This document shows, one piece after another, positions 1-9,300 of a stretch of DNA of 64,000 nucleotides. The position numbers were made by a program, and so were the translations under genes. Within the stretch, counting starts at the first letter, position 1, and each line of letters starts with the position of its first letter. Source of the stretch: Subtercola sp. PAMC28395 (GTDB lineage Bacteria > Actinomycetota > Actinomycetes > Actinomycetales > Microbacteriaceae). The notes below the pieces were generated by a model, which was not told the origin of the DNA, made no database searches, and was given only the letters and a program-made list of their open reading frames with translations. The stretch lies in contig NZ_CP076547.1 of assembly GCF_018889995.1 (NCBI RefSeq), positions 558,001-622,000 of the forward strand. The letters run 5' to 3'.

Positions 1-374
1 GAAGGCTTGAAGGTGCGCTGCATGAAACTGAACTGCCCGATGAACACAAGTCCGAGCAGAATGACGACGACACCCAGCACCCGCGTGATGACGTCGCCCC
101 AGACCAGAAGCCACACACCCAACGCACCGAACAGCGTCGAGGCTGCCACGAAGACGAGGGAGAACCCGAGAACGAAGAGGCTGATACCCAGAAGCACCCT
201 GCGACGGTTCGCTCGTTCGCCCGGCTCGCTCAACCCGCCGACGTACGCGAGGTAACCCGGTACGAGCGGCAGCACACACGGCGAAGCGAACGAGACCAGG
301 CCGGCCAGCATCGCGATGGGTATCGCCACGAGCAGCTGGCCGTTCAGCACAGCGTCGGCGAAGGGATTCACCAC
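1..374 (-). CDS. ccdA: CcdA-type cytochrome c biogenesis membrane protein (partial)
   Basis: The first ~124 residues are present and the rest lies left of the window. The protein starts with a hydrophobic segment carrying the CcdA hallmark FASPCVLPLVPGY, then two more hydrophobic segments. CcdA moves electrons across the membrane to periplasmic thioredoxin-like proteins for cytochrome c maturation. GTG at 374 (or 371) begins 5 bases after the stop of the TlpA-like gene, so the two are surely co-transcribed. A ResB/CcsA pair would be expected beyond the edge. Confidence 0.9.
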   Translation of the reverse strand, partial: MVNPFADAVLNGQLLVAIPIAMLAGLVSFASPCVLPLVPGYLAYVGGLSEPGERANRRRVLLGISLFVLGFSLVFVAASTLFGALGVWLLVWGDVITRVLGVVVILLGLVFIGQFSFMQRTFKP

Positions 375-379
375 GGCGT

Positions 380-1009
380 TCAGCTCGCTTCAGCGACAGC
401 GCCGCTGATGAGGGTGTCGAGGATGCTCGGCTCAGTGGTCTGGCCCAGGATCCGTGCGGCAACCCGGCCTTGCTTGTCGATCACGAGCGTCGTCGGCACG
501 GCGTTGGGCGCGACGAGCCCTGCGAGGGCCAGCTGCACACCCCCATCGGTGTCGATGACAGACGGATAGGTGATGCCGAAGGACTTCTCGAACGAGAGGG
601 CAGTGTCGGCCTGGTCGCGCACGTTCACGCCGAGAAAGCTCGCTCCCTTGTCGGCGTACTTCGCACTGAGGGTCTGCAGAGCGGGCGCTTCGGCCCGACA
701 GGGCGCACAGCCTGCATACCAGAAGTTCAGAACAAGAACCTGGCCAAGATACTGCGAGGAGCTGACCGTGGTTCCGGATTCTGTGGTGGCCGTGAAGCTG
801 ACGGGGGTGCCGCGGTTCTCTGCGGCAATCTCGGTCACGGTGCCGTCGCCGGCGATGTACTGCTTGGAGTCACCGCTGCGGTATTGAGCAGCAAGTGGGT
901 CGCTCGAGCAGCCGGCGAGCAGACCTGCCAGCGCCAGAGCAGCGCCTAAGGCAAGCAGCCGACGCGAGGTACGAGCCCGAAAGGTTCGTGGGAAGAGGTA
1001 ATCAGGCAT
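380..1009 (-). CDS. TlpA/ResA-like thiol-disulfide oxidoreductase, lipoprotein
   Basis: Predicted extracytoplasmic thioredoxin-fold protein that would keep apocytochrome c cysteines reduced with electrons from the adjacent CcdA. Residues 1-35 form a lipoprotein signal with lipobox LLAGC. The thioredoxin domain has the redox motif CAPC (YAGCAPCRAEAP) and the cis-proline segment NAVPTTLVID. An upstream in-frame GTG at 1021 overlaps the stop of the phosphatase gene; I chose ATG 1009 because it gives a normal signal peptide, but coupled initiation at 1021 is possible. Confidence 0.9.
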   Translation of the reverse strand: MPDYLFPRTFRARTSRRLLALGAALALAGLLAGCSSDPLAAQYRSGDSKQYIAGDGTVTEIAAENRGTPVSFTATTESGTTVSSSQYLGQVLVLNFWYAGCAPCRAEAPALQTLSAKYADKGASFLGVNVRDQADTALSFEKSFGITYPSVIDTDGGVQLALAGLVAPNAVPTTLVIDKQGRVAARILGQTTEPSILDTLISGAVAEAS

Positions 1010-1017
1010 GCCCGGTG

Positions 1018-1662
1018 TCACACCGCCCCGTCGTCGGTGGCCAGCGCCAGGAGGTCGGCCGCTGGGTCTTCGTAGCCGACTTCGAGAAAGATGCCGCCGA
1101 CGCGCTCGAACGACGTGATGCTCGACAGGTTGCACCGTCTTTTGCGAGGGTCGTGCCACAGCCGTTGACCGGTGATCTCGAGGTGGGTCGCCCAGATCGG
1201 CAGCTGGTGGCTCACCATGACGACATCGCCCGAATCGACGGAGTCGTACGCGTCGTGAAGGGCGGCGATCATCCGGGTCGTGATGCTCTTGTAGGGCTCG
1301 CCCCAGCTCGGCTTGAACGGGTTTGCGACCCACGACCAGTTCTGAGGCCGGCGCAGCGTGGCGTTCCGCATCTGCGGGCTCATGCCCTCGAACTTGTTTG
1401 TGGGTTCGATGATGCGCGGTTCGGTCTGGATCTCAAGACCGAAGGCAACAGAGAGGGGTGCGGCGGACTCCTGCGCGCGCTGCAACGGCGAGGCGAAGAG
1501 TGCCGAGACCGGTCGGCTCCGCTGCGCGAGTTCGTCGGCTGCCGACTGTGCGATCTGCCGGCCGAGGTCTGAGAGCCCGAAGCCGGGCAGTCGCCCATAG
1601 AGCACGTGCTCGGGATTGAAGACCTCGCCGTGACGGACGAGATGGATTTGGCTGGCTACCAC
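1018..1662 (-). CDS. Histidine phosphatase family protein
   Basis: Phosphoglycerate-mutase-like fold. The catalytic motif LVRHGEV lies at the N-terminus, and VMVSHQLPI is the second histidine region. Starting at GTG 1662 puts the RHG motif about nine residues in, as is usual; the longer frame to 1707 adds a poor N-terminus. It is the first gene of the cytochrome c maturation operon in this strand, a linkage common in actinobacteria. Substrate unknown. Confidence 0.85.
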   Translation of the reverse strand: MVASQIHLVRHGEVFNPEHVLYGRLPGFGLSDLGRQIAQSAADELAQRSRPVSALFASPLQRAQESAAPLSVAFGLEIQTEPRIIEPTNKFEGMSPQMRNATLRRPQNWSWVANPFKPSWGEPYKSITTRMIAALHDAYDSVDSGDVVMVSHQLPIWATHLEITGQRLWHDPRKRRCNLSSITSFERVGGIFLEVGYEDPAADLLALATDDGAV

Positions 1663-1819
1663 GCCCCACAGTCTACGGAGCGTAGAACAAGCCAAGCTGC
1701 TCAGCACCTGAATGAGTCATAAGTGATGAAGCTCAGCTTCACAAAAAGCGAAGAAGAACTAGATTGTGCTGAACAGTCAACAGGAGTGGAATGGAGTCAC
1801 GAAAGGATCTATCCACATC

Positions 1820-1951
1820 ATGGCTATCATCATCACCCTCACACTCCTCGGCATTCTCGCCGCCATCGCTATCGTCGCCGCGATCATCGAAACCGTCACT
1901 GACGGCTACGGCCACCGCTCCTCCGAGGTGCGCTTCAACCGCCTCCCGTAG
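1820..1951 (+). CDS. Small single-pass membrane protein
   Basis: A 43-residue protein: one strongly hydrophobic N-terminal helix (about residues 1-23) followed by a short polar tail containing DGYGHR. A Shine-Dalgarno-like AAAGGA lies about 14 bases upstream of the ATG. Tiny membrane proteins with an aromatic-basic tail of this kind are frequent in Microbacteriaceae; function unknown. An in-frame upstream start at 1766 would add a polar N-terminus and is less likely. Confidence 0.6.
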   Translation: MAIIITLTLLGILAAIAIVAAIIETVTDGYGHRSSEVRFNRLP

Positions 1952-2019
1952 GCACAGCTGCCGTCAGCGCAGCTCGCTTCGCGACGGCCACAGCACCTCC
2001 CGCGATAAGATTGGCTCTC

Positions 2020-3348
2020 GTGACTGATCGCGTACTCATCAAAGACCTCCCCGCCCTGGCCGATGGCCCCGTCAGCGTCTCGGGGTGGGTGGAGACGGTT
2101 CGCGACCAGAAGAAGGTGCAGTTCGTCGTTCTCCGCGATGAGAGCGGCGCCGTCCAGCTGGTCAACCCGAGAAATTCGGATGATCAGGGCGTCGTCATCG
2201 CCGATGAACCGGCCACCACGATCTCAGCCCTCACCCAGGGCTCGTTCGTCTCCGTCACCGGTCAGCTCAAGCACGACGAGCGGGTCAAGCTCGGCGGCAT
2301 CGAGGTGAAGCTCGAGACCCTGACCGTGGCCTCGACGGCCATCGCCGAGACACCGATTGCCGCAGACAGCGGGATCGACAAGCGCATGGACTGGCGATTC
2401 CTCGATCTGAGGGTGCCGCGCAACGCGCTCATCTTCCGCATCCAGACGACGCTCGAGCACGCGTTCCGTACCTACTGGATCGACAACGACTACATCGAGA
2501 TCCACACTCCGAAGCTCATGGGCAGCCCCTCGGAGTCGAATGCCGAGCTCTTCAAGCTCGACTACTTCGACACGACCGCCTACCTGGCCCAGAGCCCGCA
2601 GTTCTTCAAGCAGATGGCGCAGGCCGCTGGCTTCGGCAAGGTCTTCGACATCGGCCCGGTCTTTCGCGCCGACCCGTCGTTCACCTCACGCCACGCTACC
2701 GAGTTCACCGGCGTCGACACGGAGATCAGCTGGATCGACAGTCACGAAGACGTCATGCACATGCAGGAGGAACTCCTCGCCGCCGGCATCGCCGCGGTCA
2801 AGGAGAAGCACGGCGAGCAGATCAAGGCCCTGTTCGACATCGATGTCGTCGTTCCGACTGTTCCGTTCCCTCGCATCCCGCTGCTTGAGGCGAAGCGGAT
2901 CGTCGCCGAACGCGGGCATGTCGTCGACCGCAACGACGATGACATGGACCCGGAAGGTGAACGTCAGATCGCCGCATACGTCGAGGAGACCTATGGGCAC
3001 GAGTTCGTGTTCCTCACCGACTACCCCACGAGCATCCGCCCGTTCTACCACATGCGTTCAGACGAAGACCCGACGATCACGAAGAGCTACGACCTGATCT
3101 TCAGGGGAACAGAGATCACCACCGGCGCCCAGCGAGAACACCGTGTCGACGTGCTCGAAGCGCAGGCGATCGAGAAGGGCCTCGACCCCGAAGAGCTCGC
3201 GTACTACTTCGACTTCTTCCGCTACGGAATGCCGCCGCACGGAGGGTTCGGCATGGGTCTCGCACGCGTGCTGATGCTGCTGCTGCACCAGGGGAACCTG
3301 CGCGAGGTCACGTACCTCTTCCGTGGACCGACTCGCCTGACCCCGTAG
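2020..3348 (+). CDS. aspS: Aspartate--tRNA ligase, archaeal-type (probably Asp/Asn non-discriminating)
   Basis: Class IIb aminoacyl-tRNA synthetase of about 442 residues, without the GAD insertion of standard bacterial AspRS. The N-terminal OB-fold anticodon domain spans about residues 10-105; motif 2 is in FRADPSFTSRHATEFTG and motif 3 in GFGMGLARVLML. The short form is typical of enzymes that charge both tRNA-Asp and tRNA-Asn and feed GatCAB transamidation. The TTG at 2011 gives the longest frame; GTG 2020 is preferred because the family starts with such a TDRVLI-like N-terminus. No clear ribosome-binding site is seen, so the mRNA may be leaderless. Confidence 0.9.
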   Translation: MTDRVLIKDLPALADGPVSVSGWVETVRDQKKVQFVVLRDESGAVQLVNPRNSDDQGVVIADEPATTISALTQGSFVSVTGQLKHDERVKLGGIEVKLETLTVASTAIAETPIAADSGIDKRMDWRFLDLRVPRNALIFRIQTTLEHAFRTYWIDNDYIEIHTPKLMGSPSESNAELFKLDYFDTTAYLAQSPQFFKQMAQAAGFGKVFDIGPVFRADPSFTSRHATEFTGVDTEISWIDSHEDVMHMQEELLAAGIAAVKEKHGEQIKALFDIDVVVPTVPFPRIPLLEAKRIVAERGHVVDRNDDDMDPEGERQIAAYVEETYGHEFVFLTDYPTSIRPFYHMRSDEDPTITKSYDLIFRGTEITTGAQREHRVDVLEAQAIEKGLDPEELAYYFDFFRYGMPPHGGFGMGLARVLMLLLHQGNLREVTYLFRGPTRLTP

Positions 3349-3366
3349 CCCGGCGCGCGAGTTCTG

Positions 3367-4002
3367 TCAGAGCGCGTGCCAGTCTGTGCTGGTGAGCACG
3401 AGCGCCGACAAGAACGTCAGGCCCACGGTCGCGGACGCGAGCTTCAACACGTCCCGCAGAGAGTGCGCTTCGCTCTGATCTGGCTGATCGTCGTCACCCA
3501 CCCACGCAAGCGCGAATGCAGCGCCGCCGCGAAAGAGCACTTCGTGCAGAACCCGCGACGCGAGAACCGCGATGCTCTCGCTTTCGCACGTCGCAATGGC
3601 GATGACCCATCGCAGACGGAGTTCAGCGTCGGTGATCACGAGGTAGACAGCCCGTGAGCTGAACACAGAAGGGCCGATCGCTGGGGAGTCGAGCACCGGA
3701 TCAGGCGCTCCTGGCGTAGGAGCGACTGGTCCCGTGACATCGCCTGCTGATTGGAGCGTGAACTCGGCATCGGCTTCGCGCTGCGCTCGGATCGCGCGCG
3801 CGATGTCTGATGCCGTCGCCACCACCGGGCCAGGCGGTGGATCGTGCGCCCGGCGCCAGAGTTCGGCGACGGCGACAAGTCGGCCCGCTGTCGCGGCCCC
3901 GACGCCGATCAGCTGCCTGAGCTCACGCACGGTCAATCCCATGAGCTCCTGCACGCCCCCGGACTGCTCGAGCAGCAGCCGGGCACTGTCGAGAACGTTC
4001 AC
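3367..4002 (-). CDS. Divergent RadC-like (UPF0758) protein, JAMM site lost, 5' end possibly frameshifted
   Basis: The frame reads like RadC: an N-terminal helix-hairpin-helix part (LRQLIGVGAATAGRLVAV) and a C-terminal MPN/JAMM-like part (VLHEVLFRGGAAFALAW). The metal-binding HxHPSG segment expected right after that is replaced by VGDDDQPDQ, so a metalloprotease activity is unlikely. The same frame continues upstream to 4119 with clear RadC residues (RPREKLARLGPAGLSDAEL) but has no ATG, GTG or TTG there, whereas a plausible ATG at 4136 is in another frame. Either the gene is frameshifted or it starts at GTG 4002 within the family domain. Confidence 0.6.
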   Translation of the reverse strand: MNVLDSARLLLEQSGGVQELMGLTVRELRQLIGVGAATAGRLVAVAELWRRAHDPPPGPVVATASDIARAIRAQREADAEFTLQSAGDVTGPVAPTPGAPDPVLDSPAIGPSVFSSRAVYLVITDAELRLRWVIAIATCESESIAVLASRVLHEVLFRGGAAFALAWVGDDDQPDQSEAHSLRDVLKLASATVGLTFLSALVLTSTDWHAL

Positions 4003-4288
4003 GCCTCGAAGGCCTGAGCCGAGTACCAGCGCTACCAGTTCTGCATCGCTGAGCCCTGCCGGACCGAGGCGAGCCAGCTTTTCACGTGGCCTGTCTTCGG
4101 GCTCAACCGCCCAGAGGAGTCACGAGAGATCTTCATGGCCTCACGATAGAGCGGCACCTGATGGCCAGACCGCCATCAGACACGATCTGTGGAGAACCTT
4201 CCGGTCGGCCGCCCTGTGGAATCCCCGGCGGCCGAGAACGACCCTCTGCATGATGCAGCCCCAGAGAACAACGAGGGCGTGAGAGCAA

Positions 4289-4588
4289 TCAGACTTCGAA
4301 GTCGACGGCCAGTCGCGTCGCCACGAGTGGCTTGATCGAAGAGGAGACCCGAACGTGATCGGGATGAACCTGGTACGCGTCGAGCGCAGCCTGGTCTGCA
4401 TAGTCCGCGATCAACGCGAAATCGGCATTGCCTGCCTCGAGGCGAACGTCGTGCACGATGCTGAGCGCGATGATCTGCGGAATGAGAGGCACCAGCGAGG
4501 TGAGCTGCTCACCGGCCCAGGCCGCCTGTTCCGCCCGCTTCTCAGCCGACTCAGCAGACAATCTGAAGGTGACTATGTGCCTGATCAT
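4289..4588 (-). CDS. Dabb (stress-responsive A/B barrel) domain protein
   Basis: A 99-residue protein that is essentially one Dabb domain: N-terminal MIRHIVTFRL, a helix, and the pattern ADFALIADYADQAALDAYQ followed by HPDHV. Such proteins form small dimeric ferredoxin-like barrels; most are uncharacterised. Its ATG overlaps the stop of the glutaredoxin gene (ATGA), so the two are translationally coupled. Confidence 0.85.
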   Translation of the reverse strand: MIRHIVTFRLSAESAEKRAEQAAWAGEQLTSLVPLIPQIIALSIVHDVRLEAGNADFALIADYADQAALDAYQVHPDHVRVSSSIKPLVATRLAVDFEV

Positions 4589-4854
4589 CGGACTCCCAGA
4601 AGTGCGGCGGTGAGACGGGCCGGGTCGACCCGCCAGAAGGTGTGGATCCGGCCGTTGATGAGCACGACCGGTATGTCTTCGACGTGCTCATCGAACAACG
4701 CCTGGTCGTCGAGAATCGAAACCTCGGAAAGTGTGGTCGACGGTGATCCAGGCTTGGCTCGAAGCGACTCCGTGACCTCTGCGATCACCGTGCGCGCGTC
4801 GTCGCAGAGGTGACAGCCCGGCTTTCCGATGAGGGTGATTTCAGCATGCGCCAC
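4585..4854 (-). CDS. Glutaredoxin family protein
   Basis: About 89 residues with the redox motif GKPGCHLCDDAR near the N-terminus and the cis-proline region DIPVVLINGR, both typical of actinobacterial glutaredoxin-like proteins. GTG 4854 is chosen because the thioredoxin fold begins immediately after it; the longer frame only adds antisense sequence of the HAD gene. It is the first gene of a two-gene unit with the Dabb gene and diverges from the HAD phosphatase gene 42 bases away. Confidence 0.85.
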   Translation of the reverse strand: MAHAEITLIGKPGCHLCDDARTVIAEVTESLRAKPGSPSTTLSEVSILDDQALFDEHVEDIPVVLINGRIHTFWRVDPARLTAALLGVR

Positions 4855-4896
4855 GGCTCTACTGTACTGCGGGGGCCTGCCGGTAGCATGGGCGGC

Positions 4897-5637
4897 ATGA
4901 CCGAGTCGACGGCCACACCTTCGATAGCGTTCATCGACATCGACAACACGCTGGTGCGGGGCGCCACCGTGTATCTGGTCGGCCTGGGGGCGTGGCGCCT
5001 GAAACTGCTCACCGCCCGCGACGTGGCGTCGTTCGTCTGGCAGCAAGCCAGGTTCATGGCCGTCGGCGAGAACATGCGCCACACCGAGACAGCGAAGAAC
5101 AGAACGCTTCAGATGCTCACCGGGCACACCGAAGACGAGCTGCGTCGTCTGGGGCAGGAGGTCTACCATCGACGCATCCGGGCGAGGCTCAGGCCGGAGG
5201 TACTCACCAGGGCGCGCCTGCACCTCGCCAGGGGCGACCAGGTCTGGCTGCTCTCCGCTACCGCAGACGTCGTGGCGCAGGTGCTCGCAGAGGAACTCGG
5301 ATTCACGGGAGCGCGGGGCACGCGGTTCGATACCGTCGACGGAGCGTTCACAGGGCGCCTCGACGGGCCGATGCTCCACGCCGGAGAGAAGGCGGCAGCG
5401 GCGGCGATCATCGCCAGCGGAACGAGCGTCGACCTCCGGGAGTGCTGGGCCTACTCCGATTCGTACAACGACCTGCCGCTGCTCAGTGCTGTCGGGCATC
5501 CGGTGCTGGTGCACCCCGACCGCGCCCTGACCCAGCACGCACGCCTCGCGCGGTGGCCCATTCTGCGCCCGTCAGCACCGCGCAGGCGAGTTCTCGCGCC
5601 GGATCAACACAAAAAGCGCCAGGCTTCGAGAGCCTGA
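4897..5637 (+). CDS. HAD-IB family hydrolase (SerB-like phosphatase)
   Basis: All HAD motifs are visible: FIDIDNTLVRG (nucleophile and acid Asp), LLSATAD (motif II), the Lys in GEKAAAAA and YSDSYNDLPLL (motif IV). A helical cap lies between motifs I and II. The family includes phosphoserine phosphatases and lipid phosphatases; the substrate cannot be told. ATG 4897 is preferred over 4888 and 4810 by similarity to the usual N-terminus. Its last codons overlap a terminator that serves the opposite strand. Confidence 0.85.
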   Translation: MTESTATPSIAFIDIDNTLVRGATVYLVGLGAWRLKLLTARDVASFVWQQARFMAVGENMRHTETAKNRTLQMLTGHTEDELRRLGQEVYHRRIRARLRPEVLTRARLHLARGDQVWLLSATADVVAQVLAEELGFTGARGTRFDTVDGAFTGRLDGPMLHAGEKAAAAAIIASGTSVDLRECWAYSDSYNDLPLLSAVGHPVLVHPDRALTQHARLARWPILRPSAPRRRVLAPDQHKKRQASRA

Positions 5638-5640
5638 CGC
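5611..5640 (-). terminator. Rho-independent terminator of the bS22 gene, inside the 3' end of the HAD gene
   Basis: Read on the minus strand, a 10-bp stem (5640-5631 with 5625-5616, one mismatch) with a 5-base loop is followed by five T (complement of A 5611-5615). It lies 74 bases past the bS22 stop and overlaps the final codons of the plus-strand HAD gene. Confidence 0.75.
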
Positions 5641-5713
5641 CTGGTGCACTCCCAGTGCGGGAGCACGCAGAGCTTCGACGGAGAACCCGGAGGCACCGTC
5701 GCTCTGACGTGTT

Positions 5714-5812
5714 CTACTTCTTGTTGCGACGCTGGTGACGAGTCTTACGAAGCAGCTTGCGGTGCTTCTTCTTCGCCATGCGCTTACGACGCTTCTTAAT
5801 TACTGAACCCAC
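5714..5812 (-). CDS. Small ribosomal subunit protein bS22 (AURKAIP1/COX24 domain)
   Basis: A 32-residue, extremely Lys/Arg-rich protein beginning MGSVIKKRRKRMAKKKHRK. This sequence type is the actinobacterial extra small-subunit protein bS22, annotated AURKAIP1/COX24 domain protein. GTG 5812 is the only start giving the conserved GSVIKKRRKRM beginning. The gene follows the HTH gene on the same strand after about 87 bases and has a terminator at 5611-5640. Confidence 0.9.
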   Translation of the reverse strand: MGSVIKKRRKRMAKKKHRKLLRKTRHQRRNKK

Positions 5813-5899
5813 AGATACCTCACAAGATTTGGGTTTGGCCACACTCCTGTGCAGCCGAGAAGGAAAAATTACCTCGGAGCAGTCTAGCGCATCGAGCGG

Positions 5900-6133
5900 C
5901 TAGGCAGACTCTGCCGAAGGCGCCGCCCGGCCGTCGGTGACAGCCGAGTCGACCGCAGGTGTGCCGATGGCAGCGACGACGGCCGTCTCGGGAACCCGGA
6001 ACGACCGGCCGAATCGGATTGCCGGAAGGTCTCCCGAATGCACCAGGCGATAGACCGTCATCTTCGACACCCGCATCATGTCTGCAACCTCTGCAACGGT
6101 CAGGAATCGCACGTCTGACAGATCGTGTGCCAT
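5900..6133 (-). CDS. Helix-turn-helix protein, excisionase/BldC-like family
   Basis: 77 residues. The MerR-like winged HTH covers about residues 9-55 (LTVAEVADMMRVSKMTVYRL, then GDLPAIRFGRSFRVPE), followed by a short acidic/alanine tail. This DNA-binding protein commonly precedes the bS22 gene in actinobacteria, so they probably share a transcript. It has no recombinase partner here, so it is more likely a housekeeping regulator or nucleoid-associated protein than a phage excisionase. Confidence 0.85.
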   Translation of the reverse strand: MAHDLSDVRFLTVAEVADMMRVSKMTVYRLVHSGDLPAIRFGRSFRVPETAVVAAIGTPAVDSAVTDGRAAPSAESA

Positions 6134-6248
6134 GGGTCGTTGCCTCTCGCGCGCATCAGGTTGGTGTTACCTGAGTGGTAACTGGTAACTCTAGGGGCAG
6201 ATGTGACTCAGTGTAAAGCCGGTCGATGCCCGGGGCCACGGCATGCAG

Positions 6249-6284
6249 GAGCGGCGCTCCCACAGTTCGTGGAGAGCGCCGCTC
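6249..6284. terminator. Strong hairpin terminator downstream of the subtilisin gene
   Basis: Perfect 11-bp stem 6249-6259/6274-6284, extended by an inner CCAC/GTGG pair with one bulged A and a 5-base loop. It lies 38 bases past the stop of the minus-strand protease gene. No T-tract follows, as is usual for many actinobacterial terminators. Confidence 0.7.
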
Positions 6285-6321
6285 GTGCAACGGTCAGACC
6301 ATGTTCCGATTCACATGAGGG

Positions 6322-9300
6322 CTACTCGTCGAGGCCTCCATCAGCCGAAGCTGCGCGGCGGCGGCGAACAACCAGGGCACTGATTCCTGCGAGCAACAGG
6401 ATGCCCGCGAGACCGATCGGCAGCAACACCGTCAGACCGGTCGAGGCAAGCCCCGAGCCCCCGCCCGAACCCGGGTCGGGCACGGCCGATGCCGAGTTCG
6501 ATGACGTCGGCGTCGGAGTGCCCGGAACAGTGGGCACCGGCGAAGCCGTGTCGGTCGGGGTCGGCGTCGGTGTTGTCGGCGGCGCAGCCTCGGTCGTGAC
6601 CTCGAACATCGTCGTCAACCCCGTGTCACCGTAGGCGACAGAACCGAGGTAGGGAGAGGAGTAGTCGAGCCCTCTCCACGATGCCGTGTACGAGGTCGGC
6701 GTGCCCTGGGTGCCGTCGATAGCCGGCGGCACCGTGAACGAACCGCTGCCTCCCGCGGGCGAGACGAGGAACGACCGCATGTCCATCGCAGCTGTCGACT
6801 GCCCGGTGGGCAGGGAGAACACATCGACGCTCAGTCGGTAGTGCCCAGCTGCAGGCGAAGCGATGTTGACCCGTTCGTTGGCCGCACCGGTTGCCGAGAC
6901 CCATTCGTCGAGAACGGCCCCGCCATTGGCATCGTCGATGAGATCGACCGTCAGGTCGAGGTCGGCACCCTGTTCAGCTGTCGTGACTGAATGCAGGTCG
7001 AAGCGCGCATAACTCACACCTGCCGGCACCGTCACATCGAACAGGGCAGGAGTGCCCTGGCCCTGGACGGCCGAGTGGCCACCGAGCGGAAGGCTCGGGT
7101 CCTGGTTGGTCGAGAGCAGCAGGTCACCCTTCGCGAGGCCTTCGGCGACCAGCGGAATCGCTCCGTCGGCGCCGGGCGTCACCGGCACGTCGACGGAACC
7201 GGTGGTTCCCGTTCCCGTCACGACCGCCGGCGCAAGAAGGGCGACGGGCTGCACCGCAAGCGGGCTCCTGACGACCGTGTCGCCACTCGTCCACGAGAGG
7301 TAGCCGGTGGCGAACTCGTTGAGCGGGGCATCCGTTCGCGTGAACGACACGGTGTAGCTCTTGGACTCACCAGCGGCGTCGAACGACAGGCTTGTCGGCG
7401 AGACCACTGTCGTGATGCCCGGGATGGAGACGGGCGATGCCGTGAACGTACCGGCCTGCGTCGACGTCACCGTTCGGGTGACCGTCTGTGACCCGGTGAG
7501 TGAGCCGATCGCGATCGATGCGAGGTTGAGGTCGCTCGGGTCGATGGGCACGATGGGCGGGTCACTCGTGACGTCGTAACCCATTCCCGCGATGTACTGC
7601 CACCACTGGTCGCTGGTGTTGAGGTACAGCAGCCCGGGGTTGAAGTACTTCGTCGGGTCGACGTTGCCGGCACCCTGGCCGAAGACGTCAGTGACGTCTG
7701 CGCCCGTGCTGTCGACGGTGTTGCCCGCCGTCGTCATCATGGCCGACTTGATCTCAGCGGGCGTGGCCAATGGATGCACGCCCAGATACAATGCCGCTAG
7801 ACCCGCGATGTGCGGGGCAGCCATCGAGGTGCCGGAGAGGAACTCCCAGGTCGGATCCCCGCCCTGGGCATTCGCTGCGGCCGCAAGGATGGCGACGCCG
7901 GGGGCTGTGATGTCGGGCTTCAGGATGTCACTGCCTCCACCCAGTACCGGGCCGTGTGACGAGAATCCGGCGAGCTGAGGCACAGCCGGGGACGGGCCCG
8001 CAGTGTTGCCCTTGCTGAGAGTGACTGTCGCGGCCGGAAGGGCCGAGTAGGCGTAGGTGGTGTCCCAGGCCGTCGAGTCGAGGTGAACGGTTGGTACAGA
8101 GTGCTCGTCGAGGTCGATCGAGCTCGGGGTCTTATTCACCAGCAGCATGCCGGTTCCGCCGGCGCGAAGCACCTCGGCGGATTTCGCCGTGCGGTCGTAG
8201 ACACCACGCTGGCAGAAGACGATCTTCCCGGCGACCTTCGCGGGGTCCAGTGAACCGGGTGCGCAGAGCAACGCGTCTGCCGCCGTTGCCGAAGCCAGCT
8301 TCACCAGGTCGGCGCGAACCAGTGGCCCGGTGAGCGGGCCGGAGCCGTTCGGCTGAACCGTGATCGAGCCGCCGGCGAACTTCTCGGTGGTGCCGAGCGT
8401 TGCTGTGGCTTCGTAGCTGGGGATCGTCGACGCCGCCACGGTGGTGTACCAGGGCGAGGCGTTGTCGAGCGTCGAGGCCGAGGGGCCCGAGTTGCCGGCC
8501 GAGGCCGCAACGAAGATGCCCGCAGACGCTGCGCCGAGGAAGGCGACGTCGGTGTCGGAGACGGTTGTGAGCGCAGAAGAACCTCCGATGGAGAAGTTCA
8601 GCACGTCGACACCGTCAGCCACGGCCTGGTCGATCGCAGCGAGCATGTCGGCGTTCGTGCATCCATCGTCGTCACTGGAGGCGGGGTCGGGGCCTGACCA
8701 GCAGACCTTGTAGACCGAGATCTTCGCCGCGGGTGCGACACCACTGATCTGGCCGAAGCTGTCGCCACCAACGGTCGCCGTGACGGCGTTGTTGCCCACC
8801 GCGGTGCTGCCGGTGTGTGAACCGTGACCGTCTCCATCACGAGGGGAGACGTATTCGCCGGTTGCCGCGGTGCCGATGTTGCCTGCACCGAAGCCGTCGA
8901 GGTAGTAGCGTGCGCCTACGATCTTGGTGGTGCAGTCTGCGGTGGTGAACTGCTCGCCCGTGACGCACTCACCGTGGAAGGTGTTGCCGTCGGCCTTCGC
9001 GAAAGTGATCGGCCCGACACCGGCGGGCGCAGAGGAGTCGAGATACGGGGCCGCACCCGGGGTCGTACCGAGAGCGTCCCCGGCGAAGGAGGGGTTCTCC
9101 GGTGCGATTCCGGTGTCGATGTCGCCGACGACGATGCCGTCTCCGGCCGCATCGACTCCGCCGTTCTTCGCCCAGACCCCGCTCGGGCCGTCGAGGCCGA
9201 GGAATGTGGTCGAGGGCTCAGCGGCGGTGATGTGCTTCAGCTCATCGCGGGTCACCCTGGCGACGTTCTTGTTGGCAGTCAGGGCAGATGCCTGCGCAGC

